DNA of 14,809 bases from assembly GCA_002369175.1 (NCBI GenBank), contig DFES01000135.1, positions 1 through 14,809 of the forward strand, given 5' to 3'. This stretch comes from Selenomonadaceae bacterium UBA3796. GTDB taxonomy: Bacteria; Bacillota; Negativicutes; Selenomonadales; Selenomonadaceae. Numbering within the stretch: the first letter of the stretch is position 1; each line of letters begins with the position of its first letter. A model generated the notes under the pieces. It did not search any database. It saw nothing but the letters and a program-made list of their open reading frames with translations, and had not been told where the DNA came from. This document shows positions 1 to 7,187 of the stretch, piece by piece. Position numbers and translations under genes: made by a program.

Positions 1-347
1 TCCCAGTTGTCCTCGACAAAGCGGATATCATGCTGTTTCGGATCAATGCCAAGGCTCTCCAAACTCTCCAGATAGAGCTCCTGTATATTGTTCGGAGACG
101 GTTTCATGATAAGCTGGAACTGATGATGCTGGTAGAGCCGATTCGGGTTGTCCCCGTAGCGCCCGTCCGCAGGACGGCGGGAAGGCTCCACATAAGCAAC
201 GTTCCACGGCTCCGGCCCAAGAACCCTGAGAAATGTGGAGGGATTCATCGTTCCGGCGCCCTTTTCCACATCGTACGGCTCCGACAGAATGCAGCCACGA
301 TCAGCCCAGAATTTCTGCAGTGCCAGGATGATTTCCTGAAATTTCAT
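1..347 (-). CDS. glyQ: Glycyl-tRNA synthetase alpha subunit, N-terminal part (runs off left edge)
   Basis: Catalytic alpha subunit of the bacterial alpha2beta2-type glycyl-tRNA synthetase, which charges tRNA-Gly with glycine in the cytoplasm. The minus-strand frame opens at an ATG at 347 and stays open to the edge, giving about 115 residues. They start MKFQEIILALQKFWADRGC and continue with the family's typical run of Pro, Ser, Arg and Asn-rich blocks: EPYDVEKGAGTMNP, then FLRVLGPEPWNVAYVEPSRR, then DNPNRLYQHHQFQ. A GGAG ribosome binding site lies just upstream of the ATG. In Firmicutes, glyQ and glyS commonly follow recO, as here. glyS would lie beyond the window. No T-box leader is seen in the 127 nt between recO and glyQ. 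The family assignment is very secure; only the truncation by the window limits it. Confidence 0.96.
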   Translation of the reverse strand, partial: MKFQEIILALQKFWADRGCILSEPYDVEKGAGTMNPSTFLRVLGPEPWNVAYVEPSRRPADGRYGDNPNRLYQHHQFQLIMKPSPNNIQELYLESLESLGIDPKQHDIRFVEDNW

Positions 348-390
348 AGGTACACTCCTCTTCCTGAAATGCCCTTGCCAGTGCAGGGCA

Positions 391-416
391 AAAAATAAAA
401 AAACTGTTTTCACAGT
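391..416 (-). terminator. Short GAAA-loop hairpin with T-tract in glyQ leader
   Basis: On the minus strand ACTGT-GAAA-ACAGT (416-403) is followed by seven T, one A and six T. This is a short 5-bp intrinsic-terminator-like element. It lies after the predicted glyQ start site, so it could end recO read-through or attenuate glyQ. A second inverted repeat, TGCCCT...AGGGCA (370-390), follows it. The stem is short, hence modest confidence. Confidence 0.35.
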
Positions 417-424
417 ACAGCACT

Positions 425-452
425 ATTTTACAACACTGCCGCCATTTGTCAA
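425..452 (-). promoter_or_regulatory. Probable glyQ promoter
   Basis: On the minus strand TTGACA (452-447) is followed after 16 nt by TAAAAT (430-425), a perfect -35 box and a near-consensus -10 box. This places a transcription start near 418, about 70 nt before the glyQ ATG. The -35 box lies inside the right arm of the hairpin at 438-470. Read from sequence only. Confidence 0.6.
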
Positions 453-470
453 TGATGACAGAATGGCGGC
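438..470. repeat. Perfect-arm hairpin just after recO
   Basis: On the minus strand GCCGCCATT-C-TGTCA pairs with TGACA-AATGGCGGC around a TCAT loop. This gives 14 base pairs with a single bulged C, starting 4 nt after the recO stop codon. It has the shape of a terminator stem, but the following minus-strand bases (AGTGTTGTAAAATAG) lack a U-tract. It may instead protect the recO mRNA 3' end or regulate the embedded glyQ promoter. Confidence 0.6.
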
Positions 471-474
471 AAAT

Positions 475-1206
475 TCATAACTGTCTGAGAAACTCCAGCG
501 ATCTCAGAGGTTTTCCCAGCATCTCCTGTAAATATGTCAAAAGAACCTGCTCTGCCATGAGCAGGTTTTCCCGCTGAACCCGGATTCCCTCCGCATGCTG
601 CCAGTCCAACGCCAAAAGGGACTGCAGAAAAGCCCGGCCTTCCCCGGTCAGTTCCCTGGCATTGGGAACACGGCATTCGGAGCACAACACACCGCCCTCG
701 CCCGCATGCAAAAAAGCATCCCCTGAAATTTCCCTGCCGCAGTGAACGCACTTCCCCAGGCGGAGCTGCAGACCGAAGCATCCCAAAAGCTGCCATGCAG
801 CGGCAAGCGCAGTGATTCTTGGATTGCGCGTCTCAAATGCCGCAAAGACCTCCAGAAGGAGGTCGAAAATCCTTTGCTCCGCAGCATGCTCCGGGAGAAA
901 CTCCCCCACGAGTTCCGCAACGAACGATCCATACGCCATAGCTCCAAGATCCTCGCTGAGCTTTTTGTAACGGTGGAGCAAGGTACATTGTCTCACCGTA
1001 TCCACTTTTTGCCCTTCCTGCAGCTTTACCTCCACATGGGAAAACATCTGCATGCCTGCCGCCAAAGGACTTTTCGGTCGACGGCAGCCAAAAGCCGCAG
1101 CCCTGACCTTGCCTCTCTGGCGGGTAAGGAGCGTCACCATCTTGTCTGCCTCGCCCCAGTTATGCACAGCCAGGACCAAAGCTTCCGTCGTATACAGCGC
1201 CGCCAT
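475..1206 (-). CDS. recO: DNA repair/recombination mediator RecO
   Basis: RecO helps load RecA onto SSB-coated single-stranded DNA and anneals complementary strands in RecFOR gap repair. The 243-residue protein has the expected length and layout. The N-terminal OB-fold starts TTEALVLAVHNWGEADKMVT, then carries the basic patch GKVRAAAFGCRRPKSPLAAG (about 32-51). A helical C-terminal half holds a four-cysteine zinc site at Cys153/Cys156 (CVHC) and Cys175/Cys178 (CSEC). The ATG at 1206 overlaps the stop of an 18-codon ORF as TGATG. The ribosome binding site, CGGAG, lies within that ORF, which suggests translational coupling. It follows era in the minus-strand operon and precedes glyQ. Nothing is truncated. 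Confidence 0.96.
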   Translation of the reverse strand: MAALYTTEALVLAVHNWGEADKMVTLLTRQRGKVRAAAFGCRRPKSPLAAGMQMFSHVEVKLQEGQKVDTVRQCTLLHRYKKLSEDLGAMAYGSFVAELVGEFLPEHAAEQRIFDLLLEVFAAFETRNPRITALAAAWQLLGCFGLQLRLGKCVHCGREISGDAFLHAGEGGVLCSECRVPNARELTGEGRAFLQSLLALDWQHAEGIRVQRENLLMAEQVLLTYLQEMLGKPLRSLEFLRQL

Positions 1207-1262
1207 CAGGAACGCTCCGTCAGCGCATCACGCCTGCGGCCATAGCGCTCTTTCCATACCAT
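1206..1262 (-). CDS. 18-codon ORF coupled to era and recO (possible reduced YqzL)
   Basis: Between era and recO an ORF starts with ATG at 1262-1260 and stops with TGA at 1208-1206. Its ATG overlaps the era stop (TGATG), and its TGA overlaps the recO ATG (TGATG), so it fills the gap exactly. The predicted peptide is MVWKERYGRRRDALTERS: basic, with Trp-Lys near the start. In Bacillus a small gene, yqzL, occupies precisely this place between era and recO. From memory, its product also has a Trp-Lys pair near its N-terminus, but this ORF is under half its length. It has no strong ribosome binding site of its own, and translation by re-initiation after era is plausible. Function is unknown. It could be a real micropeptide, or only a coupling device that keeps ribosomes moving into recO. 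Confidence 0.5.
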   Translation of the reverse strand: MVWKERYGRRRDALTERS

Positions 1263-2182
1263 CACGAATCACCGAACCCAAAATTTCGCAAAATGCCGTC
1301 ACGATCGCGCCAATCCTTTTTGACCTTGACCCAGAGATCCAGATACACCCTGGAGCCCAGCAACGCCTCCATATCCTTTCTCGCCAGAGCGCCAATCTCC
1401 TTCAGAAGAGCTCCCTTCGCCCCAATGACGATACCCTTTTGAGATTCCCGCTCCACATAGATGGTGGCGCGGATGTAGACATCCCCATTGGAACGCGTTG
1501 TCATCTCGTCCACATCCACGGCGATGGCATGAGGAATCTCCTCCCGCGTGAGTCCAAGCGCCTTTTCCCTCACGAGTTCCGCCACGATGAGCCGCTCCGG
1601 CTGATCTGTCACCATATCCTCCGGATAGTATTGCGGTCCCTCCGGCAGGTATTTCTTCACCTCTTCCAGCAGGCGGTCAAGATTTATTTCTTTTTTGGCA
1701 GAAATCGGCACTACGCCTGCAAAGGAATACTTTTCCGTGTAATTGGAAATGATGGGAAGCGCCTGTTCCCTCTCAATGAGATCCAATTTGTTCACGACCA
1801 GTATGACAGGCTTCTTCGTTGCCTGCAGGCGTTCCAGTATGTATTTTTCCCCCGGTCCCATCCTTTCCGTAGCATCCACCACAAAGAAGATCGCATCCAC
1901 TTCCTTGAGCGTTCCCTCTGCAGCCTTCACCATATACTCTCCCAGTTTGTGCTTCGGTTTGTGGATCCCGGGGGTATCCAAAAATATGATCTGCGCCGAC
2001 TCCTGGGTGAGCACGCAAAGAATGCGGTTCCGCGTCGTCTGCGGTTTGTCCGACATGATGGCAATCTTCTGCCCGATGAGACTGTTGATAAGCGTTGACT
2101 TTCCCACATTCGGCCGTCCGATAACGGCGACAAAGCCCGATTGGAAGCTGTCCTTTTTGTTTCCCATTTCCATTCCTGTCAC
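1262..2182 (-). CDS. era: GTPase Era (30S assembly, 16S rRNA binding)
   Basis: Essential GTPase that binds the 3' end of 16S rRNA and acts late in 30S subunit maturation. The 306-residue reading has all GTPase motifs: G1 GRPNVGKST (22-30), the switch region with PQTTRNRI, G3 DTPG (69-72), G4 NKLD (131-134) and G5 SAK (161-163). A C-terminal KH domain carries VIGAKG (252-257) and the LDLWVKVKKDW ending. The first in-frame start is GTG at 2182, with GGAG 7 nt upstream. An ATG three codons later (2173) has GGAG 8 nt upstream and is equally good; family members usually start close to the GFVAVIGRPNVGKS segment. It begins 4 nt after the ybeY stop, and its own stop overlaps the small ORF before recO. 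Confidence 0.96.
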   Translation of the reverse strand: MTGMEMGNKKDSFQSGFVAVIGRPNVGKSTLINSLIGQKIAIMSDKPQTTRNRILCVLTQESAQIIFLDTPGIHKPKHKLGEYMVKAAEGTLKEVDAIFFVVDATERMGPGEKYILERLQATKKPVILVVNKLDLIEREQALPIISNYTEKYSFAGVVPISAKKEINLDRLLEEVKKYLPEGPQYYPEDMVTDQPERLIVAELVREKALGLTREEIPHAIAVDVDEMTTRSNGDVYIRATIYVERESQKGIVIGAKGALLKEIGALARKDMEALLGSRVYLDLWVKVKKDWRDRDGILRNFGFGDS

Positions 2183-2186
2183 TCCG

Positions 2187-2651
2187 CTACTCCCTAGAGA
2201 TTCCCAGCTGCTGCATCACGAACCTCTGCTCCTTCTCCATTTCCTCCCTCTGCGCATCCTCCACATGGTCATATCCCAAAAGGTGCAGCATGCCATGCAC
2301 GGTCAGGAACGCCACTTCCCTTCGCAGGCTGTGGCCGTATTCCTCTGCCTGTTCCCCCGCCCGCTCCACGGAGATGACAATATCCCCCAGGGTATTCGTC
2401 CCTGTTTTGCCCTCAATCTTCGGCTCCTCGCTCTCATTCAGGGCAAACGACAAAACATCCGTGGGACGGTCGATGCCCCGATACTCCTTGTTGAGACTGT
2501 GAATATAGGCATTATCCGTAAGGGTCACGCTGACTTCTTCATTTTCCACGCCATAGAGTTCTCCGACCTTTTCAATGGCCTTCCGCACATTTTCGCCGAT
2601 TTCCTCCGGAAAAACGAGTTCCTCCGGATAATTGCTGATCAGGATTTCCAT
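2187..2651 (-). CDS. ybeY: Endoribonuclease YbeY (rRNA maturation factor)
   Basis: Metal-dependent single-strand endoribonuclease needed for 16S rRNA 3'-end maturation and ribosome quality control. The 154-residue protein has the diagnostic zinc motif HGMLHLLGYDH (119-129) with His119, His123 and His129. It also has the conserved segment YRGIDRPTDVLSFAL (about 57-71) with its RNA-binding arginine. Length is typical. The ATG at 2651 lies 5 nt after the phoH stop and 4 nt separate its stop from era, so these genes are co-transcribed. phoH and era are its usual neighbours and belong to the same RNA/ribosome functional group. Confidence 0.96.
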   Translation of the reverse strand: MEILISNYPEELVFPEEIGENVRKAIEKVGELYGVENEEVSVTLTDNAYIHSLNKEYRGIDRPTDVLSFALNESEEPKIEGKTGTNTLGDIVISVERAGEQAEEYGHSLRREVAFLTVHGMLHLLGYDHVEDAQREEMEKEQRFVMQQLGISRE

Positions 2652-2656
2652 AAAAC

Positions 2657-3637
2657 CTACTGCTTCCTTTCCCGTTTCTCATGCCGCTCATACGCTTCCA
2701 CAATCCGTGTCACAACCTCATGGCGGATCACGTCCAGGGACTGCAGGTGAACAATGCCAACCCCATCCACAGCCTTCAGTATCTCGCTGGCCTGGCGGAG
2801 ACCCGAAGTCACGCCCCGCGGAAGATCCACCTGGCTCAGATCCCCCGTGATCACCATACGGGAGCCAAAGCCCAGGCGGGTAAGAAACATTTTCATCTGC
2901 TTCTCCGTAGTATTCTGTGCCTCATCGAGAATAACAAAAGCATCCTCCAGTGTGCGTCCCCGCATATAAGCGAGGGGCGCAATTTCAATGACCCCTTTGG
3001 ACATGAATTTCTGATACATATCCATTCCAAGAATATCCTGGAGAGCATCATAAAGCGGACGCAAATAGGGATCCACCTTCTCCTGTAGATCCCCCGGAAG
3101 GAATCCCAAACGCTCCCCGGCCTCGACGGCGGGCCGTGTGAGGATGACCTTGTCCACTGCCTTGCTCCGAAGCGCCGCCACTGCCATGACCACTGCCAGA
3201 TAGGTTTTCCCCGTTCCGGCCGGCCCGATCCCAAAAGTAATGTAGTTCCTGCGGATGGCCTCCAGATAAATCCGCTGTCCCAAGGTCTTCGGACGTACAT
3301 GACGCCCTTTCGAGGTCACCAGGATGGTATCACTGAACAGGGAATGAAGCGCCTCCCCTTTTCCTCCCTTTACCAGGCCGATGCCATATCGAACCTCATG
3401 CATGGTGATATTGGTCCCCTGACGGTAGAGGAACTGCAGCTCCTCCAGAACCTTCGAGGCCAGACGGACATCCACGGCCTCCCCCAGGAATTCCACCCTG
3501 TCACCCCGGCTCACGATCTGACAAGCAAAACCATCCCGGAGAACCTGCAGGAATTCATCCCTCTCTCCCAGAAGTGCATATGCTTCCTTGTGATCCGCAA
3601 AAACAACCTGTTTTTCCTCTGCCTGCTGCAAAAGCAA
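2657..3637 (-). CDS. phoH: PhoH-family ATPase
   Basis: Cytoplasmic P-loop ATPase of the PhoH/PhoL family, linked by conserved neighbourhood to YbeY and RNA metabolism. Its exact substrate is not established. The product is about 326 residues. An N-terminal region comes first, then the nucleotide-binding domain with Walker A GPAGTGKT (138-145), a conserved LTRPAVEAGERLGFLPGDL segment, and Walker B VILDEAQN (235-242) followed by the TGD...QVDLP sensor region (about 265-275). No ATG is available. The start is TTG, either at 3637 or at 3631. The 3631 TTG is better placed relative to AGGTGG (9 nt). The gene follows the diguanylate cyclase by about 30 nt and precedes ybeY by 5 nt. In Bacillus, yqfF (pgpH) lies between phoH and ybeY; it is absent here. 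Confidence 0.95.
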   Translation of the reverse strand: MLLQQAEEKQVVFADHKEAYALLGERDEFLQVLRDGFACQIVSRGDRVEFLGEAVDVRLASKVLEELQFLYRQGTNITMHEVRYGIGLVKGGKGEALHSLFSDTILVTSKGRHVRPKTLGQRIYLEAIRRNYITFGIGPAGTGKTYLAVVMAVAALRSKAVDKVILTRPAVEAGERLGFLPGDLQEKVDPYLRPLYDALQDILGMDMYQKFMSKGVIEIAPLAYMRGRTLEDAFVILDEAQNTTEKQMKMFLTRLGFGSRMVITGDLSQVDLPRGVTSGLRQASEILKAVDGVGIVHLQSLDVIRHEVVTRIVEAYERHEKRERKQ

Positions 3638-3667
3638 TTCCCACCTCGTTTTCTGTTCTAGCGCATT

Positions 3668-6061
3668 CTAGCGCAAATCCTCTCCCAAGCCCATCTTGAT
3701 CGCCGATTTGTGATTGTACATGGCAACATCCGCTTTTTTTGCCACAGCGGCATAGTCCATGCCCGGCTCATAAATCGCAAGCCCTCTGGCAACGGACACG
3801 ACATGCATCTCTCCGCCGACCTCGAAGCATTCCTTTGCGGCCTCCTCATCAAATCGACGCAGAAGCTCGTTTCTGTTTTCATAATCCTGATGTTCCAAAA
3901 TCGCAGCGAACTCATCTCCTCCTATGCGGTAGACAGGGCTGTGGGCAAACACGCGGCAAATCACCTGCGCCGCATGGCGAATGAGTTCATTCCCGGCGTC
4001 ATGTCCATAGCGATCGTTGATGCGCTTGAGGAAATTCGCATCAAAGATAACCACTCCATACCGAAGCTCCTCTCCCGCTTTCCTGCGCTCGTCGAACTCC
4101 GTCCCCTTGCTGATGTAAGACGCCGCGTTCCGAAGCCCTGTGAGCTTGTCGCGATAAACATAAACCTCGAGTTTCGCCGCCATTTCCCGGATGCTTTTCA
4201 CCAGGATCCCGACTTCGTTATCGGAATTGTAATCCAGATTCACCTTGAGATCCCCCGCCGCGATCTTTTCCGCCGCCTCCGTCACTCCCGTCAGCGGACG
4301 GATGATGCGGGAAACAAGAAGAATGCTGCCCAGGGACACCAGCATTGCCACCACCAGAAGCGCAGCGATCAAATGCATCGACACCTGGTTGCGCTCCTCA
4401 TGAACCCTGTCCAGCGGCATGGCAATGCCCAGCCACATACCGTTTGTCAGGTAGATCTCCATCTCCTGAAACTCTGGGTTTGGTTGAAACATCGCCCCCT
4501 GTGGGAAATCCCGATGGTAGAGCACACGACCGTTGCGGTTCATGATGTAGGTGTAACCGTAATTGTAAATCGACATGCGCCGTAATTCCTGAATGATGAA
4601 CCCGAAATCGATGTCCATGCCGATGATGCCTACAAAGTTCCCATCTGCGTACAATGGCGTAACATAGGAAATCACATAGTCCCTTGCCGTCGGATCAACA
4701 TAGGGCTCAATCCAGGTGGCATGGCCGCTTCTGACAGGAAGGTAATACCAGCCAACATTCTTTGTATCGTATGGCGAATAAAGGAAAAGATCTATGGGAG
4801 TTCTTCGCGCAAAGGGAGCCAGCGAGCCTTCCCAGCGAAGTTCCTCCCTGCCCATGGAGAACCCGCCCTGGGAGCCTGCAATCCCGGGTTCCAGACGAAG
4901 GTAAAAAGCGCAGATGCCATCCGTGCTTGCGGCGATGGATTCAAACGCCCGTGCCATGGATGAGAGGTAGCTTTCCCTGTATGCCTCATCCCCCACCAGG
5001 CGCTCATAGCTTTCCAGGGAATTGGCGGCCTCGTTCTCCATTCCGATAACCGCCTGCCGCACGCATTGGAAGGTACGGTCCAGCCGCTCCCTGCATATCA
5101 CGCTCATTGCCTTCAGGGAATCATTCGCCCGCTCTGTGACAAATCTTCCCATGGCCACTGAACTGCCCCAGCCAAGCACGGCTGCCGAAAGGAACACCGT
5201 CAGCGCAACCAGGAACACGATCTCCATCATGATGGAATGGCGGAAGCAGAGCAGGAGGTAAAGCAGCAAAGCCAGGACAAAATCCATCATGGTCAAGCAT
5301 TCCAAATTGAACTGGAGCCATACCTCCATGTCATTCATGCCATAAATATGATAAAGATCCAAATAGACAAACAGCGCGATAAACATTCCATAGAAGGCCA
5401 AAGCAATGCCCCATGCTTTCCTGGCGCCGTCCGTCACCGGCGCACCTTCCAGGAAATCTCCGCCCCTCTGGTTCCCCGTCGGGGTATGGAAAGAAAAGCC
5501 GCAACGGATGAGGGAAAAGAAGCAGCCAATACCCCCAAAAACAGCTACGTCAAAATCATTGACAAAGCAGGCAAGCATATACTCCACGATCCGCATGGAA
5601 CCCCGCATTCCCAGCCAGCCCGCCGTTGCCGCCAATTCCTCCGGTGAAACCGTCAGTCCCCGGAATACGGAGGTCACGACAAAGGTTGCAAACAGAATCC
5701 AGAGAGCCTTCACCATTGTCCCTGGCTGCAGCGAAAACCGTGGCTCCCCTTCCTTCACGCGCCATACATGCCAAATGCGATAGGGCAGATATCCGGCCAA
5801 AAACACCCAGAATCCTCGCCCGATAAATTCCGGCCAGCCCATCTCCCCATCGAGGAGATTTCCAAGTTCCGGTGCTGCAGCCAATCCTCCCAGGTACACG
5901 CCGACCGCCGCCACAGGTCCCCACATCAGTCCCAGAAGGGGCGGAAGAAATACGGACAAATGGATTACCGTCGGCGGCAGCACGAGCACCTGTCCTGCAT
6001 AAGCTGTACAGAGCCAATACAGAGAGGCTGACAGCAAAAAACGACACACAAGTTTCTCCAA
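3668..6061 (-). CDS. Membrane diguanylate cyclase: multi-TM domain, Cache-like sensor, HAMP, GGDEF
   Basis: Predicted to make c-di-GMP from two GTP in response to an external signal. Of 797 residues, about 1-300 hold some eight hydrophobic segments (near 5-25, 33-60, 79-97, 116-136, 163-185, 216-236, 257-273, 279-300), resembling MASE- or ECF-S-like membrane domains. Residues about 305-560 look like an extracytoplasmic double-Cache sensor (GWYYLP, W450, D456, then VISYVTPLYADGNFVGIIGMD). A membrane helix (about 563-583) precedes a HAMP domain (584-635). The GGDEF domain starts at LTGLRN (640) and has an intact GGDEF signature at 714-718. The product-inhibition RxxD motif is absent; the aligned residues are Phe and Ser. 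The start is TTG at 6061 with GAGGAGG 7 nt upstream. It lies 28 nt behind dctP, suggesting joint signalling. The enzymatic call is strong; the ligand is unknown. Confidence 0.88.
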   Translation of the reverse strand: MEKLVCRFLLSASLYWLCTAYAGQVLVLPPTVIHLSVFLPPLLGLMWGPVAAVGVYLGGLAAAPELGNLLDGEMGWPEFIGRGFWVFLAGYLPYRIWHVWRVKEGEPRFSLQPGTMVKALWILFATFVVTSVFRGLTVSPEELAATAGWLGMRGSMRIVEYMLACFVNDFDVAVFGGIGCFFSLIRCGFSFHTPTGNQRGGDFLEGAPVTDGARKAWGIALAFYGMFIALFVYLDLYHIYGMNDMEVWLQFNLECLTMMDFVLALLLYLLLCFRHSIMMEIVFLVALTVFLSAAVLGWGSSVAMGRFVTERANDSLKAMSVICRERLDRTFQCVRQAVIGMENEAANSLESYERLVGDEAYRESYLSSMARAFESIAASTDGICAFYLRLEPGIAGSQGGFSMGREELRWEGSLAPFARRTPIDLFLYSPYDTKNVGWYYLPVRSGHATWIEPYVDPTARDYVISYVTPLYADGNFVGIIGMDIDFGFIIQELRRMSIYNYGYTYIMNRNGRVLYHRDFPQGAMFQPNPEFQEMEIYLTNGMWLGIAMPLDRVHEERNQVSMHLIAALLVVAMLVSLGSILLVSRIIRPLTGVTEAAEKIAAGDLKVNLDYNSDNEVGILVKSIREMAAKLEVYVYRDKLTGLRNAASYISKGTEFDERRKAGEELRYGVVIFDANFLKRINDRYGHDAGNELIRHAAQVICRVFAHSPVYRIGGDEFAAILEHQDYENRNELLRRFDEEAAKECFEVGGEMHVVSVARGLAIYEPGMDYAAVAKKADVAMYNHKSAIKMGLGEDLR

Positions 6062-6089
6062 GTGTCATCCTCCTCACAATTCCGGTCTC

Positions 6090-7127
6090 TTATCGAATGT
6101 GAAAAGCCTCGCAGGCTTCCTCTCCATATTTCCTCTTGAGTCTTTCCCGAAGCGGGCGCACCTTCTCCTTGAATTCTTCGAGTTCCTCAGGGGTGAGATC
6201 CGTAATCTCCAGACCCTTTTCGGCAAATTCCTTCCGGATGATCATTTCCTGCTTCTCCAGATAGTCCCGGCTCCATTCGCAGGCCTCCCGCACTTTCGCC
6301 CGGAGGAGCTCCTTGGTTCGGGGTCTCAATTGATCAAATGTCTTTCGACTGGCAACAAAAAGATAATTCTCGTACAAATAGTTCCAAACCGTCATATATT
6401 TCTGAAGCTCATCGAGATGCCCGGAATTCATAAGAAAAAAACCATTTTCCTGTCCATCGATGACTCCGTGGCGAAGAGCAATGCCGAGCTCGCTCCACCC
6501 CATGGGAACCGGCTCCGCCCCCAAAGCCTTGAAGAAAAGACGATACACTTCCCCGCCCAGTACCCGGATCTTCATCCCCTGAAGATCCTCCGGATGTCTT
6601 ATGGGATTGCGGTTGCTTGTCAACTGTCGCATGGCGTTGTGGGTTGAGCCGAGATACACCAACCCCTGCTTTGCGAGAATTTCTTCGTAATATGCACCGC
6701 CTGTGCTGTCAATGACGTCCCGTGCCTCCTGGTAACTGGAAAAAGACCAGGGGATTGTCCCCACCTCCAGCTGCGAATCCAGCAACGACAGTGTGCCTGT
6801 CACATAAGCACCGAGATCCACGGCTCCTTCTGCCACCGCATGCACAGCTTCATTCGTATTCCCCCCCGCCAGTTCATCATTCGGATAGACCTCAATCACC
6901 ACGTTCCCGTCGGATTCCTTCGCCACCAACTCCGCAAAGCGGCGAGCCGTCCTCGTTTCAATGCCCATCTCCGTTCCGTTGGCCGTCAACACCAGCCGAA
7001 CTTTCTCATATGGCTCATTTCCCTCACGCGCTTCCTCCACCGCCTTCTGCTGCCCGCACCCGACCAGAAAAAAAGACACACCCAATAGAATCAGCGATAC
7101 AACAACCAGGAACCATCTACACCGCAT
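6090..7127 (-). CDS. TRAP-type substrate-binding lipoprotein, DctP family (orphan)
   Basis: Extracytoplasmic binding protein of the DctP family, which usually delivers organic acids to a DctQM sodium-coupled TRAP permease. The 345-residue protein has a signal peptide ending in the lipobox LVGC with Cys24 as lipid anchor. Family features follow: an early block (about 74-95) with VVIEVYPNDELAGG; MRQLTSNRNPIRHPEDLQGMKIRV (166-189) with Arg167, in the position of the carboxylate-binding arginine; and DGQENG (224-229). No DctQ or DctM is within the window. The downstream gene is a membrane diguanylate cyclase with an extracytoplasmic sensor, so it may act as a ligand presenter for signalling rather than only for transport. 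That role is inference. The ATG at 7127 has AGGGGG about 10 nt upstream. Confidence 0.9.
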   Translation of the reverse strand: MRCRWFLVVVSLILLGVSFFLVGCGQQKAVEEAREGNEPYEKVRLVLTANGTEMGIETRTARRFAELVAKESDGNVVIEVYPNDELAGGNTNEAVHAVAEGAVDLGAYVTGTLSLLDSQLEVGTIPWSFSSYQEARDVIDSTGGAYYEEILAKQGLVYLGSTHNAMRQLTSNRNPIRHPEDLQGMKIRVLGGEVYRLFFKALGAEPVPMGWSELGIALRHGVIDGQENGFFLMNSGHLDELQKYMTVWNYLYENYLFVASRKTFDQLRPRTKELLRAKVREACEWSRDYLEKQEMIIRKEFAEKGLEITDLTPEELEEFKEKVRPLRERLKRKYGEEACEAFHIR

Positions 7128-7187
7128 CTTTGGGGCACCCCCTTGCAGACTCTGCCATACTCAGAAAAACAACCCCTCAACATGGGA

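Noticed and set aside
348..474. T-box riboswitch before glyQ
   Set aside because: The region is short, and the T-box consensus bulge and antiterminator sequence are not present.
1052..2098. 348-codon plus-strand ORF opposite era
   Set aside because: It is antisense to era and recO, which have complete motifs. The predicted protein is rich in His, Arg and Pro, as expected of a shadow frame, and has no recognisable family.
3658..3677. Short direct repeat CTAGCGCA around the cyclase stop codon
   Set aside because: Only about 8 nt per unit and partly coding; chance is sufficient explanation.
3710..4585. 291-codon plus-strand ORF opposite the GGDEF domain
   Set aside because: Antisense shadow of a well-supported gene; no start context and unlikely composition.
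5556..6077. Minus-strand ORF starting at the ATG between GAGGAGG and the cyclase TTG
   Set aside because: Its ATG directly abuts the ribosome binding site with no spacing, and its translation has no domain. The TTG frame gives a full 797-residue multi-domain protein.
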